NCBI RefSeq assembly: GCF_004009905.1
Contig: NZ_ML136875.1
Coordinates: forward strand, 1-64,000
DNA from: Lactobacillus xujianguonis
GTDB lineage: Bacteria > Bacillota > Bacilli > Lactobacillales > Lactobacillaceae
Direction of reading: 5' to 3'
Length of the DNA: 64,000 bases
Positions 32,899 to 41,401 of this stretch are shown one piece after another; positions within the stretch are counted from its first letter, which is position 1, and every line of letters starts with the position of its first letter. The notes under the pieces were generated by a model, which saw nothing but the letters and a program-made list of their open reading frames with translations, did no database searches and was not told the DNA's origin. A program made the translations under genes and the position numbers.

Positions 32899-35800
32899 GT
32901 GAGAAAGCTAACCAAAAAGCAAACAAGAAAATTGCTTGCTGCAGCAGGAGCAACTGCAACTTTGGGTGCAGTTGGTGTAGGGGCAGCTCTAAATAGTAAC
33001 TTAGCACCAAAAGTTACTCAAGCCGCTGCTACAGGTGATGTTAAATACGTTAATGATGCGATCTTTAAAAAAGGATCTGACATTGCCTTTGATATTTATT
33101 ACCAAGTTCCATACAATACTGATCTTAAAAAATTAGTATTGTTTGATAAATTGGAACCAGTCTTTACTCATAATAAGACAAGAGTTTTTGATGGTAATAC
33201 TGATGTTACTGATCAATTTACAGCAGATTTCGACAAAGGCACTAATACCACCAATATGACGGCTAAAAAGCCCCAAGATTGGGTGGGTAAGAAGCTAAGC
33301 ATGCGAATTGAAACCACGCTACAAAAGAATGCAAATTTGGATAAGTATTTAGACAAAAATACTAACCAATACAACATTCCTAACGTTGGTCAAATGATCT
33401 ATAACGATGATAAGGTTAAAACGCCACCTGTATATGTTCATACGCCAAATGACCAAGATCCTACTGCAATTAAGCAAGTAGAAGATAAGAATGGTCAATA
33501 TGGTGAGTTAGCCAAACATGATCCAGGTGATGAATTCCATTATCGTGTACAATACTCTATTCCAGAAAACGGAACTGACATTACTAATGTTGAGTTTTAC
33601 GATGATTTGGAAAAAGTACTTGATTTAGAAAATGTAAAAATTACTGACGATCAAGGCAATGATGTTACTAAGCAAGGTGATCTTACTCTTGATAAAGATA
33701 AAGAAACCTTCAATTGGCAACCAAGCAAGGATTATCTTGTTAAGATGCCAAAGCATGTCTATACTGCAGACATTACGGCTAAACTTAAGACTGATGCAAA
33801 TCTGAGTGGGTATTTAAATAAGGCTACCAAGACTTATCAAATACCTAACATTGCTCATATGAAGTACAACAATAAGGATATTCCTTCTAATCCAGTTAAG
33901 GTAGAGACTCCACCACCGGCTGAAAACAAAGTTGTAAAGAGTGTCGAAGGTTTATCTGGTGCTTATCATGAAGATAAGGACAATGTAGAAGTTGGTAAGG
34001 ACTATACTTATCAAATTAAATATACTCCTGGCGAAGGGCAACACTTAACTGATGTTGAGTTTACCGATGACTTAGAAGATGTACTTGATCTTGAGAAGGT
34101 AGTTGTTAAGAATGCAGATGGCAAAGACATCACTACTGAACAAGGTACGCTTAAACTTGATCAAAACAATGAAAGCTTTAACTGGCAACCTAACGCTGAT
34201 TTAGTCAAGGTAATGCCTGGCAAGACATATACAGTTGAAGTAACTGCTAAGGTTAAAGATAATGCGGACTTGCAAAAGTATATTAAGAACAATACCATTG
34301 AAATTCCAAATACTGCGCATATGAAAGCCAATGGCAAAGATACACCATCGAATACCCCAATTGTGACTCCTAAAGTTGAACAACCTAAAGTGCACAAGGG
34401 GATTGTCAAGAATCCTAGTGATTGGACTCAATTCTTTGGCAATAAATCTGAAACTGCTGCTGGTCAAAGCTCAGATAATGATGCTGCATTGCCAAAGGAT
34501 CGTCAAAAGGCTCAAGAATATGTTAAAGTTGACCCAGCAACAGGTGTTTGGAGTAAGGCTAATGATAAAGTAACTGATGCACAATATGCAGAAGCTGTTA
34601 AGATCTTGCAGAAGCCATATTCAAACGCCCATGCCGAAAGTGAACAAGGTTCGACAGTTACTACTAAGGCACCAAATGGTCAAAGTGATTTGAAATCAAT
34701 CATTAACTCATCAACAGTAGATAGCAATCAAGCTTCTCGTGGTGATGCCCTAGATTATCTTTTGACTTTTGATATTGGTAACTCTCAAACAATGAAGAGT
34801 TTAGTATTATCAGATGATTTGGAGAATGTTCTGGACTTAAAGAACGTAGTAGTAATTGATTCTGATGGTAACAACATCACTAATGATGGTAAGTTAGTAA
34901 CTTCAGATGAAGATGAAAGCTTCTCTTGGTCTGCTAATGATCCAGCTAAGTACAGTCGCAAGACCATTTATGTTGCGATTGCTGCAAACATTAAGCCAAA
35001 TGCCGATGTTACAAGCTATGATAACAACGGCATTCCAAACACTGGACATATGCAGATTAACGGTCAGGATACCCCAACTAATGTTGTACACACTACATTA
35101 AATGGAGATCCTAAGAATCCAGAAAATCCAAAGAAGGATAATCCTAACAATCCAGGTACTCCTGATGGTAAGACACCAGACCCATATGGTAATTTGGTCA
35201 ACAAGCAAGTCAAGGCTGAGTCAGGTCAATGGGGTGAATCTGATAAAGTTAAAGAAGGGCAAGACTTTAACTACAAGATTGAATACACCGTTGGTGATAA
35301 ACAAGACGTTAAATCAGTTGAGTTTAATGATGACTTAGAAGACGTTCTTGATCTTGAAAAAGTCCAAATTACTGCTCCTGATGGTAAAGATATTACCAAT
35401 GACGGTAAGTTAACTTTAGATAACAATACTGAAAAGTTTGTTTGGACTCCAAATAGCGATTTAGTAGGCAAAATGGGCGGTAAGAAATATACTGCTACAG
35501 TAACTGCTAAATTAAAGAAAGGTTCTAAAGTAAGTGGTGAAATTCCAAATACTGCGCGTATGAAAGTAAACGGTAATGATGTAGCTTCAAATACCGTACA
35601 AGTAATTCCACCACAAGATAAGGAAGCTAAGACGAATCCAAGTAATCTTAACAATCCGAAGAATCCAAACAATCCAAACAATCCAAACAATCCTAATAAT
35701 CCAGATAATCCGAATAGTCCAAAGAATCCAAACAATCCTAATAATCCGAATAGTCCAATTAACAATCCGATTACTGGTAGAAATGGATTCTTACCAAAAA

Positions 35801-35943
35801 CTGGTCATTGGATGATGAAGAACATTGGTTGGGTAATTGGTACATTAATTGCAATCGCTGGTGCTGCAGGAGCTTACTTATACAAGAATAATCCTGAATT
35901 CAAGAATAAGTTAAAAGGTACTGTAGCAAGATTAAAAAAATAA
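32899..35943 (+). CDS. LPxTG-anchored fibrillar adhesin with repeated isopeptide-type domains
   Basis: A 1014-residue surface protein. Signal peptide about 1-43; five repeated domains of about 130-150 residues, each with a (F/L)xDDLExVLDL-like strand, a DGKDIT turn and a closing IPN(T/I)AHM segment, like the antigen I/II C-terminal isopeptide domains; an NPNNP-type Pro/Asn stalk (about 905-950); then LPKTG, a hydrophobic helix and a basic tail. Start is GTG with AAGGAG. At the head of a transfer operon, its role is probably mating-cell contact, as with PrgB-type proteins. Confidence 0.88.
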   Translation: MRKLTKKQTRKLLAAAGATATLGAVGVGAALNSNLAPKVTQAAATGDVKYVNDAIFKKGSDIAFDIYYQVPYNTDLKKLVLFDKLEPVFTHNKTRVFDGNTDVTDQFTADFDKGTNTTNMTAKKPQDWVGKKLSMRIETTLQKNANLDKYLDKNTNQYNIPNVGQMIYNDDKVKTPPVYVHTPNDQDPTAIKQVEDKNGQYGELAKHDPGDEFHYRVQYSIPENGTDITNVEFYDDLEKVLDLENVKITDDQGNDVTKQGDLTLDKDKETFNWQPSKDYLVKMPKHVYTADITAKLKTDANLSGYLNKATKTYQIPNIAHMKYNNKDIPSNPVKVETPPPAENKVVKSVEGLSGAYHEDKDNVEVGKDYTYQIKYTPGEGQHLTDVEFTDDLEDVLDLEKVVVKNADGKDITTEQGTLKLDQNNESFNWQPNADLVKVMPGKTYTVEVTAKVKDNADLQKYIKNNTIEIPNTAHMKANGKDTPSNTPIVTPKVEQPKVHKGIVKNPSDWTQFFGNKSETAAGQSSDNDAALPKDRQKAQEYVKVDPATGVWSKANDKVTDAQYAEAVKILQKPYSNAHAESEQGSTVTTKAPNGQSDLKSIINSSTVDSNQASRGDALDYLLTFDIGNSQTMKSLVLSDDLENVLDLKNVVVIDSDGNNITNDGKLVTSDEDESFSWSANDPAKYSRKTIYVAIAANIKPNADVTSYDNNGIPNTGHMQINGQDTPTNVVHTTLNGDPKNPENPKKDNPNNPGTPDGKTPDPYGNLVNKQVKAESGQWGESDKVKEGQDFNYKIEYTVGDKQDVKSVEFNDDLEDVLDLEKVQITAPDGKDITNDGKLTLDNNTEKFVWTPNSDLVGKMGGKKYTATVTAKLKKGSKVSGEIPNTARMKVNGNDVASNTVQVIPPQDKEAKTNPSNLNNPKNPNNPNNPNNPNNPDNPNSPKNPNNPNNPNSPINNPITGRNGFLPKTGHWMMKNIGWVIGTLIAIAGAAGAYLYKNNPEFKNKLKGTVARLKK

Positions 35944-36000
35944 ATGAGTGAAAGAAGTAGCAAAACAAAATTGCTGCTTTTTTTATGGAAAGGAAAATAA

Positions 36001-38229
36001 ATGACTGCAACTGCATTAACAAAAAATAGAAAAGTCATGAATTTAGCAGGAGCTGCTTTAATTTCAATGTCATTAGGTGCAAGCTTCCTAGCTTATAACG
36101 GTAAAGTTGTTCATGCCGATAATGCCCAAATGGTAGATTTACCAAAAGGACAGAATTCTGTGGGAACTAAGATGGCAGGACAGTATGCCTTTATTCCAAA
36201 AGTTACACAAGGGATTACAAAAGTACATGCCTTTGGTGGACAAGCCCAAAATTGGGCTACCTCAACCACTAACACGGAAGGTATTCACCATGATTGGGAT
36301 ACCTTTGAATTAACTGGTACAAAACAATACGCTGGTAAAGTAGGACTTTATTACTCTAACGTAGGTACTGATCCTGTAAGTGGTAAGGTTATTGACCTGA
36401 AACTTACTTTAAACGATTGGGACGTTGATGCCTACAAGTGGTTAGAAAAGTCTAACGGTTCAAGAGAAAAAGTTAAAATTGCTAATCCAGTTGCCGCATT
36501 TGGTGTCGATGATTTCGAAATTTTTACTCCAGGTACAGGCTCATTGGCATATCGAATTGATTTTTATGATCACGATACTAAAAAGCCTTTGAAATTAAAT
36601 TTAAATCAAAGTGTACGTGATATTGATGGTAATCAATGGGTAGGGTATGATTCCTCATCTTACGGTAAGATTGATCAAGTGATTTGGGGATCCAATGAAT
36701 ACAGTGGTAATACGTGGTTATCCTACAAACAAAAGTTAGGTACAAACTATATCTTTTCTGATGCTCATCAACACAATACAGCTCTACCTGATGGATCTGG
36801 TACGATTAAATCAACAGATTGGAGAGGTGGATTTACTGCCACTATGTCTAATACTGATCACATCAACATGTATTGGGCTTATGGTACTACTACTGGTAAA
36901 CACGCACCAGAAGATCAAGATGCCCTCGAAAATACTGATAGTTATTGGCAATTGAACCAAGGTAAGTATGATGCCGATGCTGGTTTGACTGATTCAGACG
37001 CAATTAAAATTAACAATTCTATTTGGAACGGTAATTTCAACCATGCTTACTTAAAGCTCTTTGATATGCCTATCGTGCGTGACAAGCCAATGGATCCAAA
37101 CAAATTTGTATCAGATAAAGATGAAGGTACGAATGTTCCAAGTGAAATTGGATCTGTTAAGTCTGTAACTCATGATATGTTAGATAATCGTTATGAAAAG
37201 TATCACTACCAAATTACACATTCGGTACCATACGTAGACAAGCGTCTTAAGTACACAGAATACCGTATTACTGATAATTTGGATAATATTTTAAACATTG
37301 ATACAAATTCAATTCGTGTGTACAACACTGCTAATCAAGATGTCACTAACATGTTTACCATCACTTTAAGCTCAGGCAATAATTTATCAGTAATTGCTAG
37401 AAGTGATTTCCTTGGTATGGATGACTTCTACAACAACACTTACAAGATCTCATTTGACGCTAGTGTTAAACCTGGTGTAAGTCTGCATGATCATGCAGAT
37501 CCAAAACATCAAGATCAGGCCGTTATTTATAACGAAGCTAAGATTACTCAAGATGCTGGATCCGCAGACTCTAATAAGGTAACAACTAACATTCCATTTA
37601 CTCATGAAAAGGATGAGAAGTTTGTATCTATGGATGGCTTAGGAGACACTAAGACACTCAAGGATGTTGACTTTGGCAAGCAATACACCTACCGTGTAGA
37701 AGCTACAGTCCCTGATAACGTAGACATTAATTCTTTAGCAATTAAAGATGCAATTGAACCAGAAGTTCAAAATATTAAAGCAGTTAAAGTTTATGATTAC
37801 GATGATAAGGATTCTGCAGGCAAGGCTAAGGACATTACCAATGAAGGTAAGCTAGAAGTTGATAATAAGACAGGCAAGGTATCTTGGACTGCAAATGATC
37901 CAGCTAAGTGGCATGGAAAGCACTTAAAGATGTTTATTGATACAACATTAATTAACACTCCTAAGTTGCTTGATTACTTAAACAAGGATGATGGAGCAAT
38001 CGAGATTCCAAACGAAGCTCACTTCTTGTTTAACGATAAAGACATTCCATCGAATATCACTCACGTATCACCTAAGACACCAGAAGCTTCAGCTGATAAG
38101 AAGATTGAAGTTTCAGGTGATAACACTGGTGAGGATGTAGACCCAACTGGTGAAGGTGGTCAAAATAAGAAAACTGATAAAGATAACAAACGTGAATCTG
38201 AAACTTTACCACAAGATCCTAATAAATAG
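36001..38229 (+). CDS. Secreted adhesin with GbpC/antigen I/II-like head, no wall anchor
   Basis: A 742-residue protein. Signal peptide about 1-40 (AYNGKVVHA|DN). Residues about 80-360 form a globular domain like GbpC/Spa-family adhesins (WGSNEYSGNTWLSYKQKLG). Two isopeptide-type domains follow (about 380-530 and 540-690). The acidic tail ends SETLPQDPNK without a hydrophobic helix: the chain stops exactly where an LPQTG sorting signal would begin. It may be secreted, held by the partner adhesin, or truncated. Confidence 0.8.
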   Translation: MTATALTKNRKVMNLAGAALISMSLGASFLAYNGKVVHADNAQMVDLPKGQNSVGTKMAGQYAFIPKVTQGITKVHAFGGQAQNWATSTTNTEGIHHDWDTFELTGTKQYAGKVGLYYSNVGTDPVSGKVIDLKLTLNDWDVDAYKWLEKSNGSREKVKIANPVAAFGVDDFEIFTPGTGSLAYRIDFYDHDTKKPLKLNLNQSVRDIDGNQWVGYDSSSYGKIDQVIWGSNEYSGNTWLSYKQKLGTNYIFSDAHQHNTALPDGSGTIKSTDWRGGFTATMSNTDHINMYWAYGTTTGKHAPEDQDALENTDSYWQLNQGKYDADAGLTDSDAIKINNSIWNGNFNHAYLKLFDMPIVRDKPMDPNKFVSDKDEGTNVPSEIGSVKSVTHDMLDNRYEKYHYQITHSVPYVDKRLKYTEYRITDNLDNILNIDTNSIRVYNTANQDVTNMFTITLSSGNNLSVIARSDFLGMDDFYNNTYKISFDASVKPGVSLHDHADPKHQDQAVIYNEAKITQDAGSADSNKVTTNIPFTHEKDEKFVSMDGLGDTKTLKDVDFGKQYTYRVEATVPDNVDINSLAIKDAIEPEVQNIKAVKVYDYDDKDSAGKAKDITNEGKLEVDNKTGKVSWTANDPAKWHGKHLKMFIDTTLINTPKLLDYLNKDDGAIEIPNEAHFLFNDKDIPSNITHVSPKTPEASADKKIEVSGDNTGEDVDPTGEGGQNKKTDKDNKRESETLPQDPNK

Positions 38230-38262
38230 GATAAAACAGAAGGATTAGAAATATAGTGGTGT

Positions 38263-38305
38263 GAAAGTCTGCTCCTTCGGTTCTTTCGGGTGAGATGGTG
38301 GGCAA
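38263..38305 (+). promoter_or_regulatory. Intergenic hairpin plus GATGGTGGGCAA element, copy 1
   Basis: A GAAAG/CTTTC hairpin (38263-38287) is followed by GATGGTGGGCAA (38294-38305) and then an AAAAGGAGG ribosome binding site. The same 12 bases recur at 39045. Confidence 0.5.
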
Positions 38306-38324
38306 ATTATAAAAGGAGGAAGAA

Positions 38325-38621
38325 ATGGCTCTTACTAAACAAGATAAAGCTATTTTACGCAAACTGCATACTTCCCAAGGTTTGACAGAAAAAGCTTGGG
38401 AAGAAAAAATTATGTTTGAGTTTGTGAAAGATTTGATTGCAGGTACTAAGAGTGTGTATAAAGATGCGGTCTTAGAAGTTGCAGGGAAAAAAGAATTATC
38501 AGAACAATTGGCAAAGTTACAAATTGTCGAAACTGATGATTCTGTAAATGAGAAGACTACATCAAAATCAAAGGAAAATGACAAGTCTTCTAGTTTTAAT
38601 AAGGTAAGTACAAGCGTTTAG
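38325..38621 (+). CDS. Small hypothetical protein of the transfer operon
   Basis: A 98-residue charged, helical protein without membrane helix; the Ser/Lys-rich tail looks disordered. It has a strong AAAAGGAGGAAG. Position between adhesin and pilin genes suggests a transfer role; no family recognised. Confidence 0.6.
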   Translation: MALTKQDKAILRKLHTSQGLTEKAWEEKIMFEFVKDLIAGTKSVYKDAVLEVAGKKELSEQLAKLQIVETDDSVNEKTTSKSKENDKSSSFNKVSTSV

Positions 38622-38666
38622 TTGTTATTGGCTAAATGCTTTTTTTATATAAATGGAGGAATAACT

Positions 38667-38999
38667 ATGTTTTTAGCAGCATACACTAAATTGAGTTACT
38701 TGTTTTGGAGTGGGTTAATTGGTACTCAAGCATTTTTGAATGAACACCCAGTTTTACTTGATGTTTGGAGTAACATCAACAAAGCTACTGGTAGTACTGA
38801 GAAGAACTTAAAAAATATTGCCAAGGGGTTGTTCATCGTTGTCATTATTTTAGCAGGTATTCTGTTTGCTTTTGGTAACAGAATGTCGCAAAACGCAAAA
38901 CAATTACTCATGTATGCGTTAGTCGGTGTTGCCATTGTTGCTTTGGCAGCAAGTTTGGTACCGTCATTCGCAAACATGTTTGGCTGGAATGCTAAATAA
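38667..38999 (+). CDS. VirB2/CagC-like pilin-type membrane protein
   Basis: A 110-residue protein with two hydrophobic helices (about 50-70 and 78-100) separated by a short basic loop (NRMSQNAKQ) and an upstream amphipathic part, the pattern of Gram-positive VirB2-like (CagC/TrsA-type) proteins. Start ATG 38667 follows ATGGAGGAATAAC; a longer TTG frame back to 38622 lacks a signal. Confidence 0.6.
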   Translation: MFLAAYTKLSYLFWSGLIGTQAFLNEHPVLLDVWSNINKATGSTEKNLKNIAKGLFIVVIILAGILFAFGNRMSQNAKQLLMYALVGVAIVALAASLVPSFANMFGWNAK

Positions 39000-39023
39000 T
39001 AAGTAATTTATAAGCAAGGTGAA

Positions 39024-39056
39024 GTAAGTAAAACTTACTGGGTTGATGGTGGGCAA
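39024..39056 (+). promoter_or_regulatory. Intergenic hairpin plus GATGGTGGGCAA element, copy 2
   Basis: AGTAAGT-AAA-ACTTACT hairpin (39023-39039), then GATGGTGGGCAA (39045-39056), then AGAAGGAG. Same order as the copy at 38263; the two hairpins differ in sequence but not in place. Confidence 0.5.
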
Positions 39057-39076
39057 TAAAAGAAGGAGAGAAAAAT

Positions 39077-41401
39077 ATGTTATTAGTCACCTTTGAGAAA
39101 GTTCCAAAAGGGGCAAAAAAATATTTCCAATTTAAGCATAAATTTAGTAGAAAATCACCTGAATTGGAAATTAAAGACGCTGATGATGCAGTTAAAAGCT
39201 ATGCCAAAGCTTTAAAAGAAGCAGATACTAATGTAGCTTTTACAATCACTGATGATGAAGATGAAGATCGAGAAGAGAGCACCTTTGAAGCTGCTATCAT
39301 GCCTGAAGATCAAGATGGCGGAATTTTAAACTTGATTGATCGAGATTTGGAAAATGAAAATTTGACGCGAGACGAAGAAGAAACCGTTACAAATTTAAAA
39401 GATCAAATTTTTAATGAACTTGAACCCGCTCTATCTGATGAAGACAGCGACGCAGACAATTTAATGATGCCGAATAATGCTGATGTCTACCCAGAAACAG
39501 AACCAGGAGATCAAAGCAATTCAGACGTTGAAGCAGGCGAAAAAATCCCCCCTGAAAATGATGTTCCGGCTATCAATAGTGCTGTATCTGAAACGCCATC
39601 TATTAATAATAATAATGTTCCAGCACAACCAACCATTGTTCCTAATATGCCCGATTCTCCAGCGACGGTATCAAGCGTTGAAGTAAAACGTAATGATGTA
39701 ATTAGTTATGGTAAATATATCGATGCAAATGATATTTTAGATCGCTTACCAAAAGGGTATGATAAGAATCAATTTGCACTAAGTAGTATTAGACACGATT
39801 TGGGATACTTGGACACTCCTAGAGATCAATATGATCAAAAATTAAATGATAAAATTGATCAATTTTTAAGAGAATACTCAATGCAAGATATTCAGCGCGA
39901 ATATGATGAGGGTTTGGCTAAGTCAAAAGTTGCAATTATTGATCGATTAAAGGAAGCATACAATAGGATTAATAAAGAACCGCTCGATAAAATTATTGAA
40001 AATAAAACTGCATCGAAGGTTCTGGATTTAAAAGCTAAGGCTAATCAAAAGAAACAAAATAATTCGATTGATCTTAAAAAGCTAAAGGAAACCAAGGCAT
40101 TAGAACTAAAAAATAATGATGAAGCAGCACTAGCTGAGTTTAAAAAGCAATTAGAAGAAAAGCGAAATTTAGCTTTAAAGAACTTTAATGATCAAGAAGA
40201 GTTAAGAACTCGGAATGCTAATGAACGAATTGACGAACAGCTGAAATCTGATCAAGCTAAGGTCAAGAGTATAGCTCGTGACGAAGAAGTACTAAAACGT
40301 AATTCTGCATTAGATGATGATCGCACAACAATAAGTAATAATTTTGATCATGCAGTTAGATTAAACTATGACAACCACAATGATTTATTTGAGCAAAATA
40401 TAAAAAAGGTTCAAGAAAAAGTCCAAATTGCAAAAGAAGAAATTAACAAGCAAAGACAACTTGATCTTGAAAAAGCGGAAGAGAAACGTCAACGTGAAGC
40501 AGAAGCTGCACGTAAAGAACGCGAACTTGATTTGAAGCAGAAAGCAATTGAACAGAATGAATCCTTAGCGAAATTACAACAAGAGAATATGGCAAAATTG
40601 CCTGAACAATTTGCTAAAGCAATTGCAGAAGCGATTACTCAAAATAATTTAGAAAATCCTAATGTAAAAATTACATTAAATGGTGAAGGTAAGGATATTA
40701 ATTTACCCGTACCACATGTGCAAGGGCAAATTGTAGATTTAGATGATAAAGGCAATAGAATTAAAACTCCTAGTCAGCCTGAAACACCAGAAGATAGTGA
40801 TTTAGAAGGAGCAAATGATAATTCTAAAATCAGAAAGAAGAATTACAAAGTTGGAATTATCTCATTAGTTGGTCTTGCAGCTCTGAGCGGTTTAGGAACA
40901 TGGGCTTATATAAGTTATAGTCCAAAAAACGGAAATAAAGTAGTTGTTGAACAATCAAAACTTCATGTAAAGGAAGATACTAAGTCTGACAATAAGAAAG
41001 CCAATGATAAGGCTAGTCAAAGGGCTAGTCAAAGCAAAATCTATCCTAGAAATAAAGGTAAAAATAATTTGACTGTAACACATTTAACTAGAACTCAAGC
41101 TGTTTTAAAGCAATATCGTGAAGCCAATACTTGGGCACAAAAGAGAGATGTGTTGGATGGATTATTAGGACAAGGTGATGCAAGGAACTTGAAAAAGATT
41201 GCTACAACTTATCCAAGTACAATTGCTAATTTATATAGTGCGATTGCCAGTGATGATAAAGCTCAAACAAGGAATATTTGGTTGAGTATGTCTGATGAGC
41301 ACCGCACTGAAATATCTAATGCTGCTAAACGGGCTGTATCTTTGGCTTTCTATGATGTTGCTGATTGGCAAGATGGATGGATGGCTAGATATGCGTACTA
41401 A
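39077..41401 (+). CDS. Large coiled-coil transfer protein with one membrane segment
   Basis: A 774-residue protein. Basic N-terminus (1-30), acidic and Pro/Asn-rich linker (50-210), long coiled coil (about 250-510, rich in KAEEKRQREAEAARKERE), one membrane helix (about 592-613) and a C-terminal domain of about 110 residues outside. Unlike any named transfer protein I know; its place before VirD4 suggests a scaffold or coupling role. It overlaps the VirD4 gene by 11 bases. Confidence 0.65.
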   Translation: MLLVTFEKVPKGAKKYFQFKHKFSRKSPELEIKDADDAVKSYAKALKEADTNVAFTITDDEDEDREESTFEAAIMPEDQDGGILNLIDRDLENENLTRDEEETVTNLKDQIFNELEPALSDEDSDADNLMMPNNADVYPETEPGDQSNSDVEAGEKIPPENDVPAINSAVSETPSINNNNVPAQPTIVPNMPDSPATVSSVEVKRNDVISYGKYIDANDILDRLPKGYDKNQFALSSIRHDLGYLDTPRDQYDQKLNDKIDQFLREYSMQDIQREYDEGLAKSKVAIIDRLKEAYNRINKEPLDKIIENKTASKVLDLKAKANQKKQNNSIDLKKLKETKALELKNNDEAALAEFKKQLEEKRNLALKNFNDQEELRTRNANERIDEQLKSDQAKVKSIARDEEVLKRNSALDDDRTTISNNFDHAVRLNYDNHNDLFEQNIKKVQEKVQIAKEEINKQRQLDLEKAEEKRQREAEAARKERELDLKQKAIEQNESLAKLQQENMAKLPEQFAKAIAEAITQNNLENPNVKITLNGEGKDINLPVPHVQGQIVDLDDKGNRIKTPSQPETPEDSDLEGANDNSKIRKKNYKVGIISLVGLAALSGLGTWAYISYSPKNGNKVVVEQSKLHVKEDTKSDNKKANDKASQRASQSKIYPRNKGKNNLTVTHLTRTQAVLKQYREANTWAQKRDVLDGLLGQGDARNLKKIATTYPSTIANLYSAIASDDKAQTRNIWLSMSDEHRTEISNAAKRAVSLAFYDVADWQDGWMARYAY

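Noticed and set aside
35271-35765. 164-residue minus-strand ORF rich in Gly/Leu/Phe
   Set aside because: It is the antisense of the Asn/Pro repeat stalk of the adhesin and has no start signal.
35641-35769. Short tandem repeats AATCCNAA in the adhesin gene as a phase-variable tract
   Set aside because: Units are multiples of three in frame and vary in codon use, so they encode the NPNNP stalk and would alter length, not frame.
41295-41390. Longer N-terminus for the VirD4 protein
   Set aside because: It overlaps the preceding gene in another frame; ATG at 41391 gives the expected start.
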